Assembly: GCA_024663395.1 (NCBI GenBank)
Contig: JANFAH010000118.1
Coordinates: forward strand, 1 to 64,000
From: Pisolithus tinctorius
Lineage: Eukaryota; Basidiomycota; Agaricomycetes; Boletales; Pisolithaceae
Reading direction: 5' to 3'
Length of the DNA: 64,000 nucleotides
Every line of letters begins with the position of its first letter. The stretch's first letter is position 1. Of the stretch, positions 46,402-57,822 are shown one piece after another. The notes below the pieces were generated by a model that saw only the letters and a list, made by a program, of their open reading frames with translations, ran no database searches and had not been told where the DNA came from. Both the position numbers and the translations under genes were made by a program.

Positions 46402-46862
46402 TGTAGGAATAGGTAAAATAGATGTACCTATAATGGTAATAGTCAGTAATGGGCGAGTTTAGTGCTCGACCCAAAAGGGAGGTTCTCTCTGGAGAAAGAA
46501 GTGTAGTAAAAGTAAAAAATGCGAACTAGAAAAAAAGATACTTAGCTGTGCCTGTCTAATACTCTTGCCAGTCCTCCTGGCACTTTGGGTACTCCCCAAA
46601 GTAATAAATCTAACTTTGAAAACTTGCCAAAATGCGAGACTAAATCACCCTACTACTGAGGGCCTGTGACATGTACTTGGTTGTTATGGTAAACTGAACT
46701 TGCGCGAACACAGCACATGTGCTTAGTCAGCGACGCGGCTGCTCGTCACCAAGTCCAGGGGTACAAACACAAAAACAAAGGCAAGAAATAAAACAAGTCC
46801 TTCCACCCCTAAACTCCCGACCAAGACGGATTCTCCTAGGGAACTCGAACTCGTTCCCTACA
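46402..46862 (-). repeat. Element B2 3' LTR
   Basis: 461 bp, ends in the same terminal inverted repeat as B1, and no difference from 56061-56521 was noticed. Confidence 0.93.
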
Positions 46863-47459
46863 TCCGAGGGGTGGTTTAGAACTCGACCGTCCTCGGTCGC
46901 TCTCCTCCTCGCATGAACATCCTCATCCTCGCATCTGCTTCCCTCGACCTCACCACATATCCTCATGCCCTTCAAACACAACTCTTTGCCCCTAACCTCC
47001 TCACTACTTGAACATGACCCCCCTCCTTCCCAAAACACGCTCCTGATCTCGCTGAACAACCCTCTTCATCCTCAAAACCTCTCGCCCTCAAACACAACCC
47101 TTTCCACCTGCAAAGTGCCACCTGGCCTCTCGAACACACACCCTGCCTCTCGAACACTCCCCTCAAGGCCCAAACCTCAAACCAAAAGACGACGGAGATA
47201 ATCTCCAGGCAAGCGAACAAGTGAGTAATAAATCGAGTGCAGAGCGAGTCAATGACAGCTCTTCGAGGCACAGTCTTTGTGCGAAACAGTAACAGAGTGT
47301 AATGCAGCTCAGCGGATGCTGGCCCTCTACGAGGCAGCTCGAAGACTTATATATGTACCTAAAACAAATCTCGATCAGTCATGTATTTACTATCCTTATA
47401 TGCATATGTGCTCTCGACTACTGCTCGTCCTTAAGACGATTTAGCACCAAGAAAAACAA

Positions 47460-50400
47460 TGGAACTCGAAACTATAAGTCGGGGTGAGTAGAACCACCCA
47501 AAGACTACTGCGACTTGGTTGAATGATTTCGCTCGAAGCAAAACTCAAATGAAAGAAAAACCATATATATACGCTCACCGGGACCTTCGCTCCGTCCACC
47601 TGTCCCATTCCTATTTCACAGTCTCGACTCGCTGTGCACGCGCGCCCTTGATTTCTCATACTTCGTCCAGTACTTCGTCTGGTCTCCATCTGGTGGCCAA
47701 AGCCCTTGCGCTAAGTATCGCTGAGCGACTTCGAGTCGCCTGTCTTCATTCACTACTTTTTCACTGCTAGAAACCAAGTACTTCAATGTAGCACATGTTT
47801 GAGCTCTAATAAAACCTGTCACCTTTAGTTTGTAGATCCTTGAGCCTCCTTCGGAGATAGGTCTTCGACCCCGACGGGTGTATGCACTGACTTCGTTCGA
47901 TCTTGACCTCGAGAAGCTTTCACAGTCGAGGTTTGTCCTCGCAACTTGGCAGTCACCCTTGACCACAGCCGACCGTTCGCATTCGCACTTGTCAAATACC
48001 CTAACACCAATCATTTGTAAGTAACTTGTCACAAAAACCAAAGGAGATGAAGAGCGTTTGGGCTCTGGGTGTGAATTCATGTCGCTTCGAACGTGTTGAG
48101 TGCTACTTTGTTTTTCTGGCAGTTGATCCGCTTCGAGGTGACTTAAAACTTCGCCCGTACTTCGTAGTCTTTCGCGCACTCTAGAATAACCCGGCCATAA
48201 GTAAAACACTTGGAGACAAAAATAAAACTTTGGGCCATTGAGCCCTCTCAGCGCGTCTCTGAGATCTCTTGCATGTCTTGCACGGTCTTGTGCTGCTGCA
48301 GCTAGCCATCATAGGTCAATCCGAAGCCTTCGTACTTGTAAGCGCAGTTGTCCTCGGCTGAAGTCATCGCATATCCTAATATAAAGCAGTCATAAGTAAA
48401 GCAGCTCAAAGTAAAAACTGAACATCGAGCTGTTGTGCTCACTCTGTGTGACTCGGATGCTTCTTGCATGCCGCACACCCTCTCGTCTACTCAAACTTGC
48501 ACCTTCATCTTCTCCTTCAGACAGCAGAGGCCGCGCATCGATCTCGTTGTACGTTTTAGATCTGTGGGTACTTTGCTCGAAGCTGATAGTGGACCCTCGT
48601 ATAGCAATCGCCATTTGTCGTAGGTACCTGTTTCCCCTAGAATAACGCAGACGTAAGTAAGGCATTTCGAAATCAAAACGAAAACTCGAGCTGTCGAGCT
48701 CAGGGTCTGCGCCCATCATGCTTTGCCTCCCTCGAATGATGCTTCCTATTTTGCGCGGCTGTCGATCCACATCCAGTCCTGTCGTCGTTGCTAATATCCG
48801 CCGTGCCACCTCCCAGCCTTCATCATTGAACATCTCTTTCCCTTCGATACTGTGCTGTAACGTTAGCATTCTTTCTCTCACATACTGTACCCATTCCCCC
48901 CATTTGTAGTAGCATCGTTGCGCCGCACTGCGTTGCTCCACACCGACAGTCTGCTGTCCCTTCTCATATGCCACTTCCCATTCTTGAATCCTAGCCACTT
49001 GGACAGCGCTTGTACTCCTTCGCATATACCGAGTTTTCCTACAATAACACAGTAGTAAGTGAAACGGCACAAAATAAAAGAGAACGAGGGAGCTGTTGAG
49101 CTCGGTGCTTGAATCTCCTATGGTTCTCCTCCATCGAATGTCTGTTGTCGCTTCAAACGACCATCGCTTAACCACGACCCGTGATACCATCATTTGTACT
49201 CCTATCACCTTCTGCAGTCGCGTGTATGTATCTTGTATCTTTGGGCTTGACAGCCATTGCTCGCACTCGTCGAATAGTTCTGTAACTTCTAAGATATATA
49301 TCGGTTTTCCATTTGTGATGAAGGACGCTTGCTCATCGGCTCGAGAATGGACAACGAAGCCTGTAGGTTCACATGGGTCGAATGGGGTGTTGTACGCGGA
49401 TAGGATGGATTCAGCGTTGGGTGGTGGTGTGACATAGGGACCGAGTGTCCGCATCATGCAGTGACATTCGGTTGTGGCACATATGGGAGGGAGAGCGCGG
49501 TGTAGAGATTCGTTGAGCTTTGCTGTTGCGCCCTCAGGGTCTAGTCTAGGTTCGCTCGACATGGTAGAGGAGCAGGAGGGAGGAAGAACGAGCTCGTTCC
49601 CAGCGAGTAGGATCGTGCGTGCGATGTTCCCGTTGTAGGTACAATCGAACAGACTTCCGCTGCCACCTATCTGGCTGTCTCTGGACCCGAACACCCCCGC
49701 AGGACGTAACGCGATGGTCAACAGCCCATCCTTTCCATTTGCCTCTAGCACGATCTTCTCTCCCTGGGCTTTGGAATCATTATACGCGTCGAACGGCTTC
49801 TCCAGATAGGGCACTCGTTCGTCGACATTCACGACGTCGGTGCTGTCAAATACGACGCCTGTGGAACTCGTGTAGACAAGCTTACGGACACCGGCTGTGA
49901 TGGCTCCGTCGATGATGGCTCGGGTGCCTTCGACGTAACCCCTGAAGTAGATGGAGGGGTCTTTCGTGCCTCGCCGTAGTAAGGCATTCTGTACAATATA
50001 TGCAACGCCTGATTTGTTCAATATATCCAACACGTCCCGTTCGTCTGTGATGTCTTCCAAATAAAACGAAGCATGGCCATGATGTCTCTGCACAATATCC
50101 AACACGGGGACGGTGTCTCCCCTCGCCAACTGTTCGATGGTTCGTCAACCTATAAACTCGCTTTGATTGGCAGTAAGGTAAGTGTCTTCTTCTTGAAGGG
50201 ACGCAGTCGCAGGTTGTCTCGATCAGGACCTTTGTACTGTAAGCACATCAACACTCAAGGATTCGTTGATGCTCTGTAAAAATTCGCGATCCCTAAAATG
50301 CGGTAGCTGTAAGTTAAATGTTTCAAAGAAAAATTTAAAATTCAGGCCATCAGGCCCACTCGATGTGACTTCGACACTTCTCGCACGTCTTGCTTCTTGT

Positions 50401-51600
50401 TGCGACTTCAAACCTCGCCATCGCACTGCTCTTGTGGCATTTCGCAGTCGCTGTACTTGTCGCTCTGTATGTTGATACCTTGCTTCTTCGAAGTCGTTGT
50501 CTATCCTAAAGTAACCTAACTGTGAGTAAAAAGCCGTGCCACTAAAATCGAAACTTGGGCCATCGCACTCAGCATCCATGTCTGTCGAATCTTGTATCTT
50601 CGGTGATCGTTGCCATAGATCGAACTGTAGTCTTCGTAGTTGTTTTGCCGTACTTCGTTCGTGGTTTGTTGTAGCTTCGTTGATACCTTGTAAAAAGTCA
50701 CACTCCCTAAAACGGCATAGGTGTAAGTAAAACAGCTTAAAGACAACACTAAGACTTGGGCCTTGGAGCCCACTTGGTGTGGTTTCAACACTGTCTGCAC
50801 ACCGTGCATCTTGCTCCGAGTCCGAATTCCTCTGTCACGCTGCCATTTGTAGCAGTTCTTGTATACGAGTCCGCAGAGGTGCTCCAAACATTCCTCTTGT
50901 GACTCTTCTTGGTTTCGCTCGTTGCTCCGTAAGTTGCTGCGTCCTTTCTTCTGATTCATTGTCTATTCTAGAAAAATGTACCTGTAAGTGAAAAGTTATG
51001 AAACAAAAACAAAAACTTGAGTCGTCGGGCTCCATTTCCACGTTCGTCAGATGTTGTATCCTCGACGATCGCTGTTGACGTTCGAGCATAGGTTCTTGAG
51101 CCTTGATCACAGGGACGCTGGTTGCATTTCATCGCAAGTGTCTGCTGTCCATTGCACCTCGCTCCCAGTGAATGGCTGTTTTAGCCTTGTGTGGCCACTG
51201 CTCTGTTTCGAGCCTTGTTGTCGTTGTTGTCGCTGTCACTGTAGTCGCTGTCATTGTCCCTTGTACCGCGATCGTTGTCCATCGTAGACATCTGGCCTCC
51301 CTAGAGTAGGGCAGATGTAAGTAAAATGTTCTGAAATATGAACGAACCTGTGAGCCGTTGGGCTCTCCATCTGCATTCCCCATGCCCCAATTCCATTGAG
51401 TGGCACATCCGATCTTGCTTGGCCATCGATCTGCGCTAAGTCTAGTCGTTGTCGTTTCTCTTCTCGCTGTCGCCGTCGCTCGTTCGTAGTCCATCATTGA
51501 CCTTCTTTGTATCGTGATCATCGCTGTTTGTCGTAGATAGCCGTTTTCCCTAGAATACTGACAATGTAAGTAAGGCGTTTCGAAACCAAAACGAACCTTC
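47460..51600 (-). repeat. B2 array of modules with intron-like cores
   Basis: These are the same modules as in B1. Clear cores lie at 51550-51596 and 51301-51347 (both 47 nt; spacing 249 nt, a multiple of three). Others are near 50950, 50710, 50510, 50295, 49040, 48640, 48375 and 48185. Each has the GT-start, TTACTTAC and CTAG-end pattern or a diverged form. In-frame products keep the F-x-F...YLRLRYSR core (for example FRFDFEMPYLRLRYSRGN). Confidence 0.7.
49100..50150 (-). pseudogene. Captured ERG26-like sterol dehydrogenase in B2
   Basis: This longer version of the fragment in B1 reads QLARGDTVPVLDIVQRHHG, GTRAIIDGAITAGVRKLVY, TSSTGVVFDSTDVVNVDERV, then DAYNDSKAQGEKIV with the intact YxxxK catalytic pair, LLTIALRPAGVFGS and, further on, RALPPICATTE, GPYVTPPPNAESILSAYNTP and FITNGKPIY. 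This covers most of the SDR domain of an ERG26-type enzyme. The extreme N-terminus (nucleotide-binding glycines) and the C-terminal third are absent, and a stretch before SLFDCTYNGNIA is shortened. The reading frame is open through the whole fragment and into the adjacent module. Confidence 0.8.
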
Positions 51601-51752
51601 GAGCCATCGAGCTCAGTACCCGTGCTCGTCGCACATCGTTCCCACCGGACGGCACCCCCAACCTCGTACGGCCGTTTATCTGTGCTAAGTAGGGTCGTTG
51701 TCGTCGTTGCTGTCGCTTGGGATGCTGCTGTTGTCGTCCTTACTGCTGCCGC

Positions 51753-53591
51753 TGTCACACACCAAAGGTGTTGTGGACATGGTTACAGCTGACTCTGCCT
51801 AACTCGTTGACGAGTTGCGCACAATGCCCAAGCATGCAGATGAAGACTAAAGGCCTCATGTGAAGAAAGACTGTTGGACGTGAACAGTCATCCTTCGCAC
51901 AAGAACGAGTCATCAGTGCTAAAGAGAAAAGAGGAAGCGAGTTAAGCGCGCATTAAAAGTTTTTAGCGCCCGTGTACGGCATTCCGGTTTCCATCATATC
52001 TCCGCCGTTTCCAAAGATATCAACTCGGTTTGCATGCTCGCTTAAAGTGCTCAGCCCCACGATTCTTCCTTCCAAATTTGGAGAGGATCCTCGCACCCTA
52101 TGCGTTTCTACAGCACTCCATCCATCAGACGCTCATTTCGCTAAGTCCATCAATCATGGCCACCTCTTCGTCGATCATCTCGCTTGTCTCATTTGCCAGA
52201 GACAGTGGCTACGTATATCTGCCAGGCATTCCCACCAGCTTCCGTCCTGAAGCCCCCTGGTTCATCCCGTCATTGTCAGCCCCGTCTCGTCCCATGCAGC
52301 TTGGTCAGCGTGTTCTCCTTGTCAGTACGACTTCCAGAAGGATGTTCTTTGGTCGCCTCAGGTCTGTCACTCGGTTAGAAAGGTCTTATGTGGTCGTTTC
52401 AGTCTCCCCAGTTGATGAAGCATATGGATCGTTCCTTCCTGCTCCCTGCACCGTCTTTATTCCGGTCTCGTCCATCATTCTTCCCACATTGCGACAGCTG
52501 CAGTATAATCTACTGTCCTCCAGCCTCCCTGATCGCATTCATGACGAGTATGACATGCATCTTGCCTTCCTACTGCAAGATCCAGCAGAAGACGTCCCTC
52601 CTTCTCCTCCTCCTCCATCAGAACCCCGTCCATGAAGTTTTTGTTAACTTCGCTGAGAGGATGGAAGGGTGGGAGACGCGATCGCGTATGCTCTCATTGC
52701 CCCACAGACCCCCAATGCCCTAGCCCCCTTTGACGCCTGACTCATGCCCTTCAATTCTGGAATTAATACTTCCCTATCTGGAAACACCATCCATCTGTCA
52801 TGCCATCTTTGGGTCTAGAGATGTCTCCGCCGAGATCTGACTTGCATCACCACCCCCTAATGTGATATCAGTGCGCTTACTCAGTTTCTGACTCCATTTG
52901 ACTCATTCTGTGATATTTTGACTATCCTTGACTCGTTCATTGCCAATACTTACCAATCCTCCTTGCTTGCTTACTTTTCATTTCTCGCTTACTCATCATG
53001 ATTACTCAGTCCTTACTCATTACTTACCAAGTGTTTGTGCCTTGTTTGTCACAAGCTGTGCTCCCCCCATAGTATATAAACCCCCATGTACTTAGCTACC
53101 CAGAATCAATTCAGAAGCAGTCCAGCAGTCAGTCCAGTGCCTATCTCATCGTCGACAGTTGAGGCTCCACGAAGGGGTCTATCTGTCATCATTTGTATAC
53201 TTGGTAGTTGAGGCTCATTTGGAAGAGTCTACCTGCCTCCATTATTCATCTGAAGCTTCCTCTTAGTCAGCAGTCTTTGTCATCCCTCCACTCCTGCGTA
53301 ACTCGTCATCGACTTGCGCCAGGAGCACATCTTATTAAAGTCCATCATCCCAAGTCCTTTCAGCTGAACACCTTTGCTCTGTTCAGCATCCCCCATCCAA
53401 TCATCACTTGCTTGTCTTCTCCTGCGTAACTCGTCGTCGACTTGCGCTAGGAGCACCTGCCATTGAAACTCCCCCCACTTTAGGTTTCTCTGCACTCCAG
53501 GTTCCGCGGAGGCAAACCACCACTCGCTTTTATTTGTCTTTTGGTGTTGGATTTGTTTGGTTTTCACCAGCATTCCACACTTTGACTCACA
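51753..53591 (+). repeat. Solo LTR E inserted in B2
   Basis: An 1,839-bp insertion relative to B1 starts TGTCACACAC and ends GACTCACA, with the duplication CCGC on both sides (51749-51752 and 53592-53595). Terminal inverted repeats near its start are TGTC/GACA and ACACC/GGTGT. A TATATAA box lies near 53076. No internal region remains, so it arose by LTR-LTR recombination or is a truncated element. Confidence 0.8.
52156..52635 (+). CDS. Open reading frame inside LTR E
   Basis: A 159-residue frame starts at an ATG (MATSSSIISLVSF) and ends in a Pro-rich tail (PPSPPPPSEP). It has no motif I recognise and no similarity that I can name. LTRs rarely encode proteins, so it may be a chance frame, though its length and C-rich coding pattern are notable. 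Confidence 0.3.
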   Translation: MATSSSIISLVSFARDSGYVYLPGIPTSFRPEAPWFIPSLSAPSRPMQLGQRVLLVSTTSRRMFFGRLRSVTRLERSYVVVSVSPVDEAYGSFLPAPCTVFIPVSSIILPTLRQLQYNLLSSSLPDRIHDEYDMHLAFLLQDPAEDVPPSPPPPSEPRP

Positions 53592-53725
53592 CCGCCATTG
53601 CTCGTAATCGTGGTAACTTCCATACGGTACGCCACTCGCCCCATTCTTCATATCTGATTGTCGCAATCTTGCGTAGTCGGTCTATAACTCTAGAGTCGTC
53701 AGTATGTAGTATTACTTGAGTGCGC

Positions 53726-54160
53726 TGTAGGGAGTAAGTACTCCCTACTGAGGTAATTTAATTATTTTATCTTTTCTATTGTGTTTTTGCTTTGATTTAC
53801 ATTAGTGATACTTAGCCTACATTTGTGGCGCATTTTTGGTGGCTTAGTCAGCATTTTTGCGCACTAGTGTAGGTCTACAGTACACAACAAAAAAAAAAAA
53901 AAAAACCAGACTGCGAGACAGCAAAATCGAAGACTGCGAACGAAAGACAGCAAAAGCCCTCACTGGGGCACCCCTAGACGACCCTCCAGATGCCATTATT
54001 TGCTCATTCCCTACTCCATTCGTTCTGACCAACTCTATCCACTCCTTCACCCTCTTTCCTCAATCCAAGCTCAGAGTCCCTTCGGGTCGAACTAGACCCA
54101 TTCCTATCAAGCCCTAGGAGTCCCCTACAGTCCCTAGGATCGCTAAATACCTAACTTACA
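53726..54160 (+). repeat. Solo LTR D inserted in B2 gag
   Basis: 435 bp, starts TGTAGGGAGTA and ends ACTTACA, with the duplication GCGC on both sides (53722-53725 and 54161-54164). B1 has the uninterrupted sequence at the same place (near 12340). A perfect 10-bp inverted repeat (GTAGGGAGTA, 2-nt loop, TACTCCCTAC) lies at the 5' end. An A17-type tract is at 53888-53904. Confidence 0.9.
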
Positions 54161-54164
54161 GCGC

Positions 54165-55882
54165 GTGGCCACGACGTGCAGAGCGGTCACATGACCCCAC
54201 TTAGTCAACATCGCAGGACTTTCTGCGCAAGTCCTAATACCGAGTGCGCGCGTCGATTCGCTTGACGAATCTTCGAATAAAACATTTATTGCTGATACTG
54301 TGCGGCCGCAGAATATTTCGAGTGCGAGGGCATCTATCCTCGCTGTGTGCTTCAACATTTCGATTCGCAAAGCTTCTTCTGGTGGCTTCCTTCGTATGAC
54401 GAGCCTCAATGGCTCCTCGATCTTAATTCTTCTTGCAATAGCCTTCGACTTGATGTGATTCATGTGCCGCGGCGCTCTGTGTGAGTCAACGACCTCTTTG
54501 TATGCCAACCTATCTGTTTCAGGACTGCCTGTGAGTGTTTCGAGCCCTTCGACTCCAACTCCTGTGGGCTTCGGGTGTTCTTCGAGCCTTTCGGCTTCAA
54601 ATTCGAGCGGAATCTTTGACCTGAATAGGTCATTGGTTAACTGATGTGTATTTCTGCTGACTGCAGGAACTCCGAGGCCACTCCTTTCATTGCCTCGACC
54701 TCTTAGGTAGGACTCCTGTAGTGACACACCAGTAGCCATCAGAGAAGCTCGATATGAACAAAATGAAAAACCCCTTTGTGTGTTGCAATTCGCCTCGAAT
54801 TCGAATGGGACTTTCGTTGTGAGTGGTTCCTCCACCAATGTTGGTTCAACTCGCTCAAGTTCTACTGCTTCCTGTAACTCAGTAGTCAGTATTCGGTTCG
54901 TACTCGAAGAAAACTCTTTCGTCTCAAAACAGGTTGCTGCAGCTGCTCCGACGAGCCTGCCAGGGCTTTGGTCCTCACTATTTGTCTTCTCAGGTGGGCT
55001 GTGTGGCTGCGCGCAACTTGTCAAAACTAACTTCAGTACTTTCTCGCACTCTATGTACCTTGATAACTCTGTAGATCCCTGTACACTGTTTGTCAGCGAG
55101 TCATGTGTAGCTGTAGGCAGAAAACACTTCGTAGATAGATGTTGCTTGTCCACACTTGATTCTGGGTCACTTCGTGGCTCATAGTAGTCTTCTGCACTTG
55201 TTTGTGCTCGCTCCGAGCGAAATCCTTTGCGTAGTAGTCGCGTGGCTGTGTGCGTTACTTGCTGCATGGGCCATGGATCGTCCGAGTGTCGCTGTCGATC
55301 ATCGCGTCGCATTTTCCGAATGATTTCGCACCGGAATTCCTTGTCAAAGCCTTGTAAATAGAGGTCTTCGAGCTCGTCAGCCTCGAGTTGCCTCGAAACC
55401 CGTAGAAACACTGCTAAATCTAGAAAATAGAGTCTGTAGTTCATCAGTTCTTCCTCTGTATGAACTTCTCTTCTTGCTCGGCTGTAAAGGTCATTCCTTG
55501 AATACTGTCGATCCATTTTCTGGGACCCAGGATACAAACACGCAATGGCCACCACGAATTCGGGCCAACTCAGGTGATCTTCAACAAACTCATACCATGA
55601 GTCTGAGATTTCGCTGCTTGCATACCAGCAAGCCCATTTCGCCCATTCTTGGTCATCGAAGCAATTCTCGCACTCGCAAAGACTTCGAACCTCTTCGAAA
55701 TACCTAAAAAGGTCAGCTGCACACCCTGAGAACCATGGTGCATCCCTCGAATGCCTCGGTGGCATTCCCTCGAGTTCTCTCGGCGCATTCTCACGACTTC
55801 TTCGCAGAAATTCAACTATTAATTTGCCTTCAGACTTGCTTCTCGGCTCAAGGGATCTTCGACTTCGACACTTGCTCGACAT
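54165..55882 (-). pseudogene. Element B2 Gag, cut by solo LTR D
   Basis: The start is MSSKCRSRRS at 55882. Gag core motifs match B1 (APWFSGCAADLFRYFEEV, WPEFVVAIACLYPGS, MNYRLYFLDLAVF). Four residues present in B1 (LVDS after NDLYS) are absent. The Ser/Glu-rich linker follows, and the frame is cut at 54165 by solo LTR D. The remainder of the frame continues at 53592-53725 and beyond LTR E. Confidence 0.8.
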
Positions 55883-56039
55883 TTGTTGCTCAAAAATTAG
55901 CTCTGAAAATTTCCTGAATTCCTGAGAGTAGATGGTAGCTAGAATCAAGACTCTGAATACTTAGCTTGTCCAACTCAACCCAGCCAAGACTTTGTCCGGT
56001 GATAAAACGGTGACTTCTTTCCCCAAATTGGACAGAACC

Positions 56040-56058
56040 CCCCTCGCAGTGGGCTCCA
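56040..56058 (-). other. Element B2 primer-binding site
   Basis: The minus strand reads TGGAGCCCACTGCGAGGGG two bases inside the 5' LTR. It differs by one transition from B1 and C. Confidence 0.72.
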
Positions 56059-56060
56059 GA

Positions 56061-56521
56061 TGTAGGAATAGGTAAAATAGATGTACCTATAATGGTAATA
56101 GTCAGTAATGGGCGAGTTTAGTGCTCGACCCAAAAGGGAGGTTCTCTCTGGAGAAAGAAGTGTAGTAAAAGTAAAAAATGCGAACTAGAAAAAAAGATAC
56201 TTAGCTGTGCCTGTCTAATACTCTTGCCAGTCCTCCTGGCACTTTGGGTACTCCCCAAAGTAATAAATCTAACTTTGAAAACTTGCCAAAATGCGAGACT
56301 AAATCACCCTACTACTGAGGGCCTGTGACATGTACTTGGTTGTTATGGTAAACTGAACTTGCGCGAACACAGCACATGTGCTTAGTCAGCGACGCGGCTG
56401 CTCGTCACCAAGTCCAGGGGTACAAACACAAAAACAAAGGCAAGAAATAAAACAAGTCCTTCCACCCCTAAACTCCCGACCAAGACGGATTCTCCTAGGG
56501 AACTCGAACTCGTTCCCTACA
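56061..56521 (-). repeat. Element B2 5' LTR
   Basis: This partner of 46402-46862 is 461 bp and abuts the CCGG duplication. Confidence 0.93.
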
Positions 56522-56525
56522 CCGG

Positions 56526-56940
56526 CAATATCATTATCCATGTAGGTTGAAACTACCAGGAGGGATGAGTGGATGGGGAAAGAATACAATGCGATACTTG
56601 CCTGCAACAGCTGTTCAAACTCCGTTACGACGGGAGCAGGTGCACCTTCCTACTCACACCATCGAACGCTGACAGAGGCCATAGTGATGTCACCCAACTT
56701 GTATGTCAGATCATCTTCACTCGTCATGACACCGCCATCAACAGCTCTACTCGGGCGGACAGGTGGAGGCAGTACTGGCAATACGGTGATGGTCATCCAC
56801 TCCGGTCTTGCGTACTCGTCTGAGAGACTTGAAGTAACTAGAAACCAGAATTCAACATTTTCTTGAATGTCGTGTACACCTCCAACGGTGTGCACAGGCG
56901 TTTGTCAGGCTGCAATGACTTGATGTCCTACAAAGCGTTA
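56526..56940 (-). pseudogene. RPB1: RPB1-like pseudogene, 5' part
   Basis: Upstream half of the RPB1 copy split by B2. From an acceptor-like TAG at about 56936 it reads DIKSLQPDKRLCTPLEVYTT, then SDEYARPEWMTITVLPVLPP, VDGGVMTSEDDLTYKLGDI and, at the insertion, YMDNDIAG. The next expected residues ([10 protein letters not shown]) follow on the other side of B2. Bases are lost between TTFKKM and SDEYARP. The first ~250 residues of RPB1 are missing, so the gene was 5'-truncated before or independently of B2. Confidence 0.88.
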
Positions 56941-57168
56941 ATATCTTGATGCCCTTCATCGGTTCTGAGTACCGTGAGATGCGAAGGACGGTAGCAAGCA
57001 GTTCAGGGAGGGACTGCTCATGTGAGGTAGAGATATGTTTGCTGGCGCCATGACCAGGTCCTGAGGAGATGTAGTGGGAGTGTCGATAACGCGTTACTCT
57101 CGTATTAGACGCATGCCGGCGGGCTACGTGACCAATTTTCCCACTCGACCCATGAAACAGGATCACGC

Positions 57169-57822
57169 TGTGAGGAATCCGCATTCCCTGGACGCGTAAG
57201 CCCCTATCATTAACCGTTCCGTGACTACTGTTACGTCCGCTCCCATCTCGCGTTCACCGTTGTTCACGCGCTACCTTCCCACGCCCTCGCTCCCTCTCGC
57301 GCAATGCTATACCCGCGGCCGCTGTGCTCCGGTTGTTGTTTTTCCTCGGACTCTTTCTTTTATCACGGTCTCTATTCCTTTAGTGCTTGTAGTATACCCT
57401 CGGCCTCAGTTTGGCCTGTCTTCTGTGTACGCGCTGTCGCGCGGCTTTCCTTTACTGTACCCTGTCTTACTTAGGTTCCGGGTTTGTCCGGACTATAAAG
57501 CCCTGTACTTAGGTACAGAATGGGACCTTTTGGCACTGGGAAGGTCACCACGAGTTTCTTTTCCACTTTGTCTACACCGAACATCTCGCATTCCGCCGCG
57601 CACGAACTTCGTATACCGCTCGCACCGCTCGTATCGCCAGTACTACTCCGCGGACCACGCCGCGCACGTCACGAAACACTACCGCTACAAAGCGCTGGGT
57701 CTCTCCTTCTAGTCCCGACAGTCCAGAATCCCTTGGGACGAACAATTCGTTCCCTTCATTTCTTATTGTTGTTATCTAAGCCATCTAGCTCGTGTTGTAC
57801 AGCTACTTGGACTTTTCCTACA
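57169..57822 (+). repeat. Solo LTR F upstream of RPB1 pseudogene
   Basis: 654 bp, starts TGTGAGGAAT and ends TTTTCCTACA, with the duplication ACGC on both sides (57165-57168 and 57823-57826). The end was located by looking for the duplication predicted from the other insertions. A 5-bp inverted repeat (GGAAT/ATTCC) follows the start, and TATAAA lies near 57494. A 163-codon open frame within it has no protein features. Confidence 0.75.

Larger units (their letters stand above)
46402..56521 (-). mobile_element. Element B2: second copy of the B family, inside RPB1
   Basis: LTRs of 461 bp (46402-46862 and 56061-56521) look identical. The duplication CCGG flanks them (46398-46401 and 56522-56525). 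Its interior is homologous to B1 in the same order, and it additionally contains solo LTR E (51753-53591) and solo LTR D (53726-54160). Without them it is about 7.8 kb. It retains more of the ERG26-like fragment than B1. No pol genes were found. B1 and B2 LTRs differ at a handful of places, so they are separate lineages and not copies of one insertion. Confidence 0.92.

Noticed and set aside
46396..56526. 5-bp target duplication ACCGG for B2
   Set aside because: Possible only if the LTR ends in TAC; the other six insertions support 4 bp with LTRs ending in ACA.
57221..57712. 163-codon plus-strand frame as a gene
   Set aside because: It lies entirely within solo LTR F, between matching ACGC duplications, and has no motif.
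57169..57758. First guess for LTR F ending at CCCTTCA (57758)
   Set aside because: No target duplication follows; extending to CCTACA at 57822 gives a perfect ACGC match.
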